This document shows positions 34,081-43,987 of a DNA stretch of 64,000 nucleotides, piece by piece. The stretch covers positions 559,126-623,125 of the forward strand of contig BGKB01000009.1 of assembly GCA_003116975.1 (NCBI GenBank), written 5' to 3'. How positions within the stretch are numbered: the stretch's first letter is position 1; each line of letters begins with the position of its first letter. The notes under the pieces are model-generated. The model saw nothing but the letters and a program-made list of their open reading frames with translations. It was not told where the DNA came from and ran no database searches. This DNA comes from Aurantiochytrium sp. KH105 (Eukaryota > Sar > Bigyra > Thraustochytrida > Thraustochytriidae). Position numbers and translations under genes: made by a program.

Positions 34081-36861
34081 AGACCTGCGCCGCGTCGCAA
34101 CGCTGGGCGCGTCTCGTGCTGGACGCGGCGTCGGATCGACCAGTGGCGGCGGCCGAGAGTCCCTGCCGTGCCGGGCACGGCTGTGGGTCAAGTGGACCCA
34201 GCTGCGGGTCCGAAAATCTCGCGCGACCGCGACCATGCACCGCCTTCCTGCCTCTGTGCAGCCATCGACCCAGGCCAGGCCAGGCCAGGCCGGCCGGGCC
34301 AGGACGAGAGCCGCAGTCGGCAGCGGCTGGCAGAGGCCAGAGCGCGGTGGCTGGCCGCCAGGGATCCCCAGGTTCGCCGCCTGACCGCCTGAGGCTGCGG
34401 CGCTGGTCGGTGCCCGGCTCACTCCTCCGACCGATCGTTCGTGCGTGCGTGCGTGCGCGTCAAGGGCGTCAGGGACAGCAGCGCGTGCGCGCCGCGGCGG
34501 CAGCGGCTTGCGGGAAGCTCGGTACGAAGCTGCGGGCGACTTGGGACAGGCACGGTGGCCGCCCTCCTTCGCTGCAGCAGCCCCTCCTCCGCTCCTTCGC
34601 TCCCTCCTCTCCTCTCCTCTCCGCCTCGCTCCGCCTCGCTCCGCTCCCCTGCCCTCGCCTCCGGAGTCGTCCATCCCAGCCCCGCCCCCGCCATGGCCGC
34701 GCGCCAGGCCCCGCGCCGCCTCGCGGGCCGCGCCTCCCGGGCCGTGCCGCGGCGGCGCGGGGACGCCGTCCGGCGGGGGCTGGCGCTCGTTCGTCGCTCT
34801 CCCTCGCTCCCTCCCTCCTCTATCTCGGCGTCGCCGCTCCAGCGTCGCCGCTCCAGGCCTGGCGTCCCTGCCAGCCGCTGGCGACTGCCCGTGTCGTTTC
34901 GCCGCCGCCGGCTGCGGCTTGCGGTGTTGCTGCTGCGCTTGGCTGCTGGTACGCGCGTCCGTGCGACAGTGTCACGGCGCTCTGCTGCGCTCTCTCGCTC
35001 TGCGCTGTCGTTCGTTCCTTGGTTCCTTCGTTCAGACCGGCCGCAGGAATGGATTTCCACTCATCCCTACGGGCGGGTCGCAACAGCGAGAAGCGGGCCT
35101 CGCCTCGCGCAGCGAAGCTGAGCTGCGCTGCGCTGCAGGCGTGGTGGATCTGATCATTCGCGACAATAAACAGCTTGCTCGTTCCGTTTGGTTCTGATCG
35201 GGCCTCCCCATCGAGGAGGGTTTTCTATTTCGAGACCCCGTATCGTCAGGTGGGTTGCGGTCGGCCAGAGGCTGCAGCATGCGGCAGCGGGCGGGTAAGA
35301 GATAGCAGATAGCGATGGCCCCGACGTGGCTTGGAGCCGTCTGTGCGTTGCCGCGCACGTCGGCGCNTTTTGCGCGTCAGCAGGCGTGGCCGGGCGAGGC
35401 CTCGCTGCGCGCGGCGTCGCAGGCCGAGTCCCGACTGGCGTTCGGGCTCGTCTCGGGACTTGCCTTGCCTTGCCTTGCTTGCTTGCTTGCCTTGGCGCCA
35501 GCGCGGTCGGAGGCAGCGACAACCGACCGCCTCGTCTCGTCGCGGCTGAGCTCAGCGAGCTGTTTGCGTGCTCGGCGGGCGCAGCGGCAGCCAGCAGCAG
35601 CGAGCCGCCCGCCCTGTGTCTGCCCCTCGCGTCGCGTCGCAGCAGCAGCAGCAGCAGCAGCTTCGCATCGCGCGCTTCGCTTCGCAGCGCTTCCCGGGAG
35701 ACAGGCAGGCAGAAAGAAAGAAAGAAAGAAACCGGTGGCGGCGGCGAAGACTCCGCGGGGCTACTCACTCGCCGAGGCCGATGCGGATCGCGGCGCCCAC
35801 ACCGTGACATGCATGCATGCGAGCGTGCGTGCGCGAGTCGCTGTCGTTGATGCGCGCGTATGCATGCGTATAGGACCTGTACTAGAGTATGTCTGTGCGC
35901 GTAACAGTCAGACAGATAGACAGATAGCGGCCACGGCGGAGATCGAGCGGGCATGGATAACAGTCGGAGAGGCGGGGCCTGGAGCGCGGGACACGGGGAG
36001 AGAGAGGGGGGCCTGGACGCGCCGCTTCTGCTGCTGCAGCTGGCTGCGAGCGTGCGGCCAAGGCGGGCTGGGCCGGCCAGGGCAGGGCCGGGCGAACGAG
36101 CGAGCGAGCGCCGCGCTCGGAACCGGGGGACCTGGCGCTCGCTCGCGTGGCGCAAGCGGCGGCGCAGAGAGCACGCAAGCACGCAAGCGCTTCCCGGGAC
36201 ACGCAGCTGTGGGCGCCCGGTCTGCCTGCTGGACTGAAAACATTTTTTTCTTTTCGTTTTCATTTGTTTTTAGGTATTTTTATTATTATTATAATTTTTT
36301 TGTTCGTTTTCAATTTCCTTTTCCCATTTCGACAGCGAGCTGCGGCCGATGCTGCGATCGCAGGCAGATTTAGATGCGCAGGAAGCCACGCCAAGGCCCG
36401 GCCAGGGACCACGCAGGTTTCCTCGCCGCCTGCGGCCTGCCGACGACGGCAAGGCCTCGGTCCTGTCGCTGCAGTGCCGTCAGTCGGTCGGTTGGTCGGT
36501 CGATGGTCGGTCGGTCGGACGACCGGCCGCCGCTCCTTCCTTGCCGACGGTCGCAGTCGGTGCCTGGCCGAACAGAGCAGAGCGTCTCGCCGACAGCGAC
36601 AAGTTTTCACCGCCCGAGGTGTTAACGACACGGTCTTGCGTTTCTTGCCGAGCGTTGAACGATCGATCGTCGATACCTGACTGACGCTGGCCTCTGTCGA
36701 TTCCAGGGAAGGAGGTTGAACGATGATCAGCCAGCTGCAGGTGGTAAAGTATGAACTTGAACTTGACCGGTGCAGAATTGTGGAGGCGCGACGAGCGGGA
36801 CCTGTCTCTCTCGCTGTTGAAATAAATTCTCGCTATTGAAATAAATTCCCGCGTCTCATCT

Positions 36862-36915
36862 TTGTTTGTTTGCTTGTTCGTTTGATTGATTGTTTGTTTG
36901 TATGTTTGTTTGTTT
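36862..36915. repeat. (GTTT)n-type tract
   Basis: Imperfect GTTT/GATT repeats. Confidence 0.6.
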
Positions 36916-37441
36916 ACTAGGCCTATGGCAGGCTCAGCAGCAGAGCGCTGAGCGTGCTTCCTCGGGAGAAACAAAAGAAAGTCTCGTTCGACGCCTGCAG
37001 CTGCAGCTGCATGCCTGTCTCGCTCGCTGGTGGCTGAAAAAATGATGGCTGGGTTGCAGCTCGGGTGAGCGATCTTCCCGCCCAAGTCTGGCTGCTGCCT
37101 AGCCGATCGTGCTGAATGCATCTGGGAACTCGGTGGAAGGCACGACTTCGCCGCGCACGATGGCTTGCGTCGCTCGTCTTCGGACCAGCTTGGTTTTCCA
37201 ACGCCAACCTCGTTCGAACGGACCGGCAGGCCGCCTGACACTGACATGCCAGAGAATGAATCGAGGCCCGAGGTATCATGCCAGGCGCGCCTCGCGGTTC
37301 TTCTTGCGTGCGAACGAATGTTCGCGCAGTTTGTTTTGTTTGTTTGGTCGGCAGTGCCGGGCGGCACCCTCCCGCCTCCCACCTTGCCTCCAAGTGCGCA
37401 GCCGCGGTGGCTGCTCGCTTATTGACTTTCAGACCTCTGCA

Positions 37442-37475
37442 TCATTCATTCATTCATTCATTCATTCATTCATTT
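37442..37475. repeat. (CATT)n microsatellite
   Basis: About eight perfect tetranucleotide units. Confidence 0.9.
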
Positions 37476-39298
37476 TTCGCCAGTGTGGCCGTCCGGCCGC
37501 GGACCAATTCCTGGGGCTCGCAGTGCACGCGCGCGCACTGGCCAGGCGGCTAGTTCGCCTGGCCGCTAGTTTGTGCTGCGGCCGTCCCCGCCACTTTGAT
37601 TCCATCGCTGCTTCACCACCCCCTGGCAAACGCCGCCGCCGTCGTCCGCGGCGCGTCGCGCTGCACTGGTGCGCTCAAAGGTGGTGGGCGGTGGTGCCTG
37701 GCTGTCAGGTTCGACGGCGGCGTGCGAGCTCTGGCCGCTGTTTTTGGTCCGTCGCTGAGACAATTGCCATACACGTTCGGTCAGTCGTTTGGCTGGAACC
37801 CGAGTCCATTCCTCCCACTCCACGCGGTGGCGACAGCAGCTGCTGCTGCTGCTGCAGCAACCCCGCCTCCGCCGCCGCCGCATGCCGGCCCGCCCTCTTG
37901 TGGTCGCTCGCGGCTGGCTGGCTGGCTTGGACTCGGGTGCTTGCATTCGCGACACGTGGCTGGCAGCTGGCCGGCCGGCCGGCCGCAGCCGCGGGCGGCG
38001 GTATCCGACCGGAGGAGCGCAGCGCGGCACTGCATGGGTAGCTCGTCGTGGTCGATGACATTCATTTTTCGCAGGGCGCGTCACGATCAGCCTCGCTGTC
38101 GATCATCGCACTTACTCCAGTCATACATCCGCCATACAGACAAACAGACATTCATCACGCCGGCAGACTTGGCACTTCGGCGCCTTCCTCCCCCTGCACC
38201 CCGCCGAGAAGGACGGAGCGGCCGCCGTCCGAGGCGACGCGGCCCCGGAGGGAGGGAGGGAGGAAGGAAGGGTCCGCTGCAGTGAGCACGCACGCACGCA
38301 CGCACGCACGCGCGTCGCAGCCGCAGTCGCAGCGGCAGCGGCGGCGGCAGCGGCGGCGGCGGCGGCCAGCCCCCGCGGCACGGCGAGAGTCGCCGGCGCG
38401 AGCACGGCTCGAGAGCGCTGGAAGGACCTGCCTCTGGCGGCTGGCCGCGTTTTAGAGCTTGGAGCGCAAGGTAATTCCCATGGCGCACACCGCGAGCGCG
38501 CAGAGGCGGGGCCCCGCGGCGGGCGGCCTTCGAGGCAGCGAGAAAAACGGAGCTCGTTCTCGTCGCGTCACATGCTGCTGCTGCTGCTGCTGCAGCTGCG
38601 ATGCTGGCCCCGGCAGGCTCGGCGCTGCTACAGCGGCGGCTGCTGCAGTGCTGCTCCCACCCGCCTCTTGCCGCGCGGAAAAGAGGGGCCTTCGCGGTAC
38701 AAGCGAGAGGACGCACGTGTGCGTGCATGTGCTGAGCATGAAAGTTTGAAAGAAAAGGAAGGCAGCGAGGTGTGTGGGAGAGTGAGTGAGTGCGTGTGTG
38801 CACGCTGCTGTTGGTCGCAGGTGGTGCTGCGCCGGCACGGGCGCTTCGCTTTGCCCAGGCGATGCGAGCGACAGGCCGGCCGCTGCACGTGCGCAGGCAG
38901 CCACCGCGGTGGGTGCCCGTCCTCCTGCCTGGCGCGCGCGCGTCCTCGCTTCGCGCGTCCTCGGCCGCAACCGAGCCCGCGAGCAAGGAAGTCGAACGCG
39001 CTGACTCGACATGTCTCAAGTTGGCAAACTTTCTCGCTTCGCATTTCTCAACTAGCCTCCCCCTTCCCCTCCCTGGTCGGCCGCCTCGGCGCACGTCCCA
39101 GGTAGCCCTGGCCGTCGCGTGGCGCTCCCCATCGCGGTCCGGCCCAGCCCGTGCCGGCCGGCGATGGCGGCGCAGTCGCGGGTCGGCCTGCGCCGCTCGC
39201 CGCCTCCTTTCGCGCGGGGACATGTCGGCACGCGGCCTCGCGAGAATCCGCGCGCGACCGCGACTCGCGTCAACCATGGCAACACATCACCGTCGCGC

Positions 39299-39349
39299 AG
39301 CTAGCTAGCTAGCTAGCTAGCTGCAGCAGCAGCAGCAGCAGCAGCAGAG
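39299..39349. repeat. (CTAG)n followed by (CAG)n
   Basis: About six GCTA units followed directly by about eight CAG units. Confidence 0.85.
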
Positions 39350-40593
39350 GCCGGCCGCGTTCGCGGGAGAGGCGCCACGCGGTGGCGCAGCGGCGGCGAG
39401 GATTCTGGATAGCGTGCTCGTCGGAGGCGAAGACGCGACACCGTCGGCACGAGTGTGGCGCTCCGGTCCGGCCGCGCCTGCGAGCGAGCGTGCGTGCTGT
39501 ATCGTGATGTATGTCTCGTATATAACTCGGGCGGTCGGCCGGGTTCGCCCGGGAGAGGAACATACGTGGGGCGGAGGAGGAGGAGGAGGGAGGGAGGAGG
39601 GCGGTCGCAGGCGGTACATCGGGAGTGTCGTCCCCTGGCCGGTCGATCGGTTCAGCTGCGGAGAGGGAAGGAAGGCGCGGGGAGGAGGCGGAGATGCGAG
39701 AGGAAGGTGGCCGAGGGCGGAGAGGACGGCGGGGGGGCGGCGGGGTCGCGCGGCGGAGTTCGGGAGGTCTTGCCTTCGTTCGCGAGGGCGAGGCAGGCTT
39801 GGTTTCGAACTTTGTTGTTGTCTAGTGCTCGTGTCGGAGGGCGCTTCTTCTTTTTTATGATTGGCAGGTTTAAGTTCGTTCTTTTTTTTCTTTCTTTTTT
39901 TCTTTCTTTCTTTTCATTTCTTTTTCTTTTCATTTCATAAAATTATTTTCTTTTCTTTTCTTTTCTTTTTCTTTTTGTTTTGTTTCGTTTTATTTTCGTT
40001 AGTTTTGTGAGGGGGCGTCCGACAAGAGGCGAGGGCTGAATTGCGGTTTTCTTGGAAAGAAACGAAGAAGGAAACCGGGAATCGGAGGAAGGAAGGCAAG
40101 GGAGGGCAGGTGGGGGAAGGAGGGAGAGCCTTTTTGCGACAGCGCCCTGAGAAGTCGTTTCAGCGCGCACGGGCCTCGCAAGTTCAGGTTCGCTCAGCGC
40201 CAAAAGTTCCCTCTTCCCTCCCTGCGATTCGACGACTCTCGCCTCTCGGAGGAGAAAAGAAGTAAAGTAAATAAAGAAAAGAATAGAAAAGAAAGAAAGA
40301 AAGAAAGAAAAAGGAAAGTAAAAGGAAGGGACGCCTGGCGGGTATGGACGATGAAAGAAAGGAAAGGGTGGGAGAGAAAAAGGAATCCGACGGGAAAAGG
40401 AGGAAGGAGCGAACGACGAAAAGAATAGAGAATGAAAAAAGAGAAAGAAAGAATGAGAGAAAGAAAGAGGGAACAGAGGACCGACCGGGACTCGCTTCGC
40501 AGGCGCGCCTCGCCAAACCCGCAACCTCGCAAGCCGCGCCGAGTCCAGAAGCACAAGCACAAGCACGCTTGACCCGAGCCCGACCTCGCGAAG

Positions 40594-42330
40594 ATGGCGC
40601 AGCACCAGACGCAGACGCAGACGCAGGCGCAGCAGCAGCAGCAGCAGAGGGACCTGCTGGGCGCGCTGGGACTCGAGGCGTCGACGCCGCTCCACGCGCA
40701 GCTGCAAATGATGATGCAGCACCAGCAACAGCAACAGCAGCACCAGCACCAGCAGCAGCCCGCGCTCGCGGTCCTGCTTGAGCAGCTGGCACGGGCCCAG
40801 CAGCAGCAGCACCAGCAGCAGCTGAACAGCGGCAAGGCGGACGACGAAGACAAGACCACCACGACCACCTCGACGTCCCTCAAGCGCCCGCTCGAGCGCA
40901 GCGACGCCGTCCTCGAAAAGAAAAAAGTCAAGACCGAGGGAGACAGCAACAGCGACGAGGACCTCAAAAAGACGGGCGCCAAGGACGAAGACGCGGCGGC
41001 CGCCACCAGCCAAAAGCCCCAGAGCGCCAGCCGCCAGCCCAGCCACAACAGCGCGAGCGAGTCCAGCCACGGCATGAGCGGGAGCGAAGACGACGATGAT
41101 GAGGACGACGAGGAAGATGACGAAGAGGAAGCCGGTCAAAAGAGCCGCGGCGGACGCATGAAGGGCCGCTTCTCCCAGAGCGAGCGCCGTCTTCTCTTCA
41201 GCATCATCCGCGAGGACCCTGAGCTCCTCCGCTCCTTCCTGCACCAGCTCAAGCGCAGAATCTGGGACGGCAAATCATGGATGCACGAGATCGGCACCCG
41301 GTTCAACAAGCGCGCAAAGAAGAAGCGCTCCCACGACGCCGTGCGCCACCATCTCAAGCTCCGCCGCCCGCAGCCCACCGACTCGCGCGCCGTTGTCTCC
41401 GCCGAAGAGCAAGAGGTCACGGACTTCCTCCACCTCCTCGAGCACTCGAGCACCTGCTCGCGCCGCGACGCATGCGCTCGCTGCCTCCAGCTCTCGCGCC
41501 TGCGCGTCCGCCGCGGACTCGCGCGCTGCGGATACCCGGGATGCGATAAGTGCGACCCCACGCTGCCCCACGTCCTCGATGACTTTGACGTGCGCTCTCT
41601 CCTTCGCTACACACAGCAGCACGAGCAGCATCGCCACTTTCACCATCAGCAGCAGCAGCGCCACCACCGGCTGCAGCTCTCCACGCTCAACATCACCAAC
41701 CCGGCCCTCGCCGCTTCGATCCGCAAGGCCGACGAGGAAAAGGAAAGACTGCAAAAGCAGCGCCAGGAGCTCGCCAAGCAGCAACAGCAAGTCTTCGATA
41801 CCCTCGGTCCCGCACCGGAGCGCAGGAACTCTACCGGAAGCACCTGCTCTACCACCTCCGTCGCAAGCAACAACCACCCCTCCGCTTCGATGCTGCTCGC
41901 GCAGCAACAGGCCCTCCTCATGCCCAAGTTCCAGCAGCACCAGCAGCAGCTTCAGCTGCCAATTCCCGGTGCCAACACCAACATGGCGGACCTCATCAAG
42001 TTCATCGGCGCCTCCAATGCGGCTCTCCCCGTTGCCACCCCACCGCAACAGCAAAACGAGAGTTCTCACACCGCCACACTTATGCGTCTTCTCCAGGAGC
42101 AGCGCGATCGCCAGGCCATGCTCAGCGCGCTTCTCGCCGATGCGAACGCCACGCGTGCTGCCATGCCCATGACCCCGGTCGGCAGCTTCCCGGGTCTCAA
42201 TTTTGCCGCGTCCAGCAACAACAACTCCGTCAACCCGGATCCCAAGGTCCGCCCGACACCACGCGCATTCTCCGATTTTGAAGTCTCCCTTGCCGAGACC
42301 CTCGCGCAGGCGAGCAGGAAGCAAAACTAA
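40594..42330 (+). CDS. SANT-like plus TAZ-like putative transcription factor, member 1
   Basis: 578 aa from ATG 40594. Residues 1-77 are rich in Gln/His. A basic NLS-like KKKVK (109-113) and an acidic run (about 164-180) precede the conserved core. The SANT-like block (about 191-258) starts GRFSQSERRLLFSII and ends KRSHDAVRHHLKLRR, the same 15-residue motif as in member 2. The zinc-binding-type block (about 280-320) has H-x3-C-x5-C-x2-C-x14-C-x4-C-x2-C with exactly the spacing of member 2. The C-terminal half is Gln/Asn/Ser-rich. Gln-rich flanks, NLS and DNA-binding-like core suggest a transcription regulator, but no target or named family can be given. It is preceded by 7.8 kb without a gene. 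Confidence 0.75.
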   Translation: MAQHQTQTQTQAQQQQQQRDLLGALGLEASTPLHAQLQMMMQHQQQQQQHQHQQQPALAVLLEQLARAQQQQHQQQLNSGKADDEDKTTTTTSTSLKRPLERSDAVLEKKKVKTEGDSNSDEDLKKTGAKDEDAAAATSQKPQSASRQPSHNSASESSHGMSGSEDDDDEDDEEDDEEEAGQKSRGGRMKGRFSQSERRLLFSIIREDPELLRSFLHQLKRRIWDGKSWMHEIGTRFNKRAKKKRSHDAVRHHLKLRRPQPTDSRAVVSAEEQEVTDFLHLLEHSSTCSRRDACARCLQLSRLRVRRGLARCGYPGCDKCDPTLPHVLDDFDVRSLLRYTQQHEQHRHFHHQQQQRHHRLQLSTLNITNPALAASIRKADEEKERLQKQRQELAKQQQQVFDTLGPAPERRNSTGSTCSTTSVASNNHPSASMLLAQQQALLMPKFQQHQQQLQLPIPGANTNMADLIKFIGASNAALPVATPPQQQNESSHTATLMRLLQEQRDRQAMLSALLADANATRAAMPMTPVGSFPGLNFAASSNNNSVNPDPKVRPTPRAFSDFEVSLAETLAQASRKQN

Positions 42331-43093
42331 ATGCCCCTGCTCCTCTGCCGAAATGCACCAACCAGCCAATGACAACTCAAATGGACCGAGTGGCACTGCC
42401 TATACCATGCCTTGGTATGTCATGTCGCCATCCATACATTTACCCAACCTTTTTGACTCGTATATACAAACAACCACATCCGATTCTGTGCCTGCCCTTT
42501 ACTTACGCTTCAACTCCTTGTGCTTGAGTCTATCGCTCGTCTGCTCCGTCGTGCGCTCTTGCCCACGCTTGGCTGTTTCTGCCTGCTTTGCACGATTCCT
42601 TTCCAAGCTCGAAAAGCTCATCACAACAACCACCCCGAAAGTTGCTTCAGAAAAAGTTAGTTAGAGATGGTATACTCCTTCTTCTTGTCTCAGCTGCTCA
42701 AACTATACTCTGCTCTTTCACTGTGCCCGCATACCAGATATGGAGATCCTCAAAAGATGTCGAGACAACCAACAAAGACACTCCATTTTGCAAGCTAAAC
42801 GACTCCCATCTCGCTTCGAATTTCCGCTCTCTTTTCCCCCTTCGGAAAGAAAAACATCAAAATAAGGACAGCATGGCGCAGCCAATACCAAGTGTCTCGC
42901 GCCAGGGCGCAGATTGCGGTATCGAGCTAATGCATCGCCACTTCGAAGCCATCATAGGAACCGTTCCGGGAACGTCGCCTCGGGTCATCTCCGCTATCGA
43001 TCCGTCTCAGTCTTTTGCAAGGTCAATCGACACAGTCGCAATCCCATAACGAGAGCCACCACACACAGAGCAGTCAATCAAAAAACAGCTACA
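42331..43093. other. intergenic region upstream of first MIF gene
   Basis: No gene seen. AT-richer than the upstream region; contains the 3' flank of the regulator gene and the promoter and leader of the MIF gene. Confidence 0.5.
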
Positions 43094-43453
43094 ATGCCTT
43101 TTCTTCGCGTTCTCACCAATGTAGCTTTCTCTGCGCAGGACAAGATGAAATTTGCGAATGCATTGACCAAGGTCTCCGCGGAAGCCCTCGCCAAACCTGT
43201 TCCCACTGTCATGATCAGCATCGAGACGAATGCCGATGGTCTCGTCTTTGCAGGGACTCCTGACCCTTGTGCCATGGTACACATCCAAGGCGTTGGCTGC
43301 GAGTTTTCCAAAGCTCTTGAACCCGTCGTGCTTGCCATAACAGACCACACCAAAATCCCAGAGCCTCGCATCTTTCTAAACCACATCGACTTTCAGCCCA
43401 GCGAATGGGCCATGGGCCGTCGCACCATTGCCGAGATTCGTGCCAAAGCTTGA
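43094..43453 (+). CDS. MIF: MIF-family tautomerase, copy 1
   Basis: 119 aa, full length for macrophage migration inhibitory factor and D-dopachrome tautomerase. Met is followed by Pro, which becomes the catalytic N-terminal base after Met removal. A family-type Lys lies in the LAKP segment (MIF Lys32 position), and the DPCAMVHIQGVG strand and a C-terminal FLNHIDFQPSEWAMGRRT block follow the trimer-forming fold. The family tautomerises phenylpyruvate-like model substrates; natural substrates in protists are unknown. It is the first element of the MIF-dynamin cluster, with dynamin A starting 534 bp downstream on the same strand. Confidence 0.92.
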   Translation: MPFLRVLTNVAFSAQDKMKFANALTKVSAEALAKPVPTVMISIETNADGLVFAGTPDPCAMVHIQGVGCEFSKALEPVVLAITDHTKIPEPRIFLNHIDFQPSEWAMGRRTIAEIRAKA

Positions 43454-43987
43454 CTGACAGTGAGTAGATGATTGCATGGGCTTGCTGCTTCAAAGTCATA
43501 CGCGTTGTCTTCGCCCCATCGCCCTCTTAGTCCTCCCGGCATCTTGCATACGATTTAACATGCATTGGCGAATCGAGTATACCTCGCATTTGAGAGCTGG
43601 CTCCCAAAGGAGAACAGAGTTGCGTTACATGCTAACGCTGACCGCGCCGGGATCTGCTATCGCATTATCCGCCTTGTGTACCTGCTTCAACAAGACAGAT
43701 CAAAGTTTTTATCATAGATAGTATGAAGGTAAGGATGCGGGGGTTACTTTACAACTTACAGCGTCTCACACTTACCCCAAATTAGTGAAATGTTCTTCGC
43801 AATCATTGTATTCCCTGAAGATCTATAAAGAAGTTCTTAAGTACCCCACTTGCCCGGCACGTGCACGACAAGAAAAAGCATTTCTGCTCAGGAAAACCAA
43901 TTCTTCAACTAGAAGAACTGTCGGCTTCGACACGAGAGAGTGTATACCGATCGACAACAAGGAGGCCTGCCTGCCTCCACGGGAAAG
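43454..43987. other. upstream region of dynamin A
   Basis: No gene. Sequence from about 43725 to the dynamin start is homologous to 46655-46927 upstream of dynamin B, so the promoter was duplicated together with the gene. Confidence 0.6.

Larger units (their letters stand above)
32760..40593. other. 7.8-kb gene-free, repeat-rich divergent region
   Basis: Between the starts of PHPT1 (-) and regulator member 1 (+). No recognisable coding sequence or structural RNA. Open frames are driven by GC content and simple repeats, which include CCTTG (33981-34080), GTTT (about 36862-36915), CATT (37442-37475), ACGC (about 38285-38312), CTAG and CAG (39299-39349), and pyrimidine or GAAA tracts (39880-39990, 40260-40320). 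One undetermined base lies at 35367. Its position suggests an extended regulatory region or long leader for the regulator gene. Confidence 0.5.

Noticed and set aside
33328-35197. Several 200-390-codon open frames in the 33-36 kb region, both strands
   Set aside because: Composition follows GC content and CCTTG repeats; no domain, no consistent ATG, all frames equally open.
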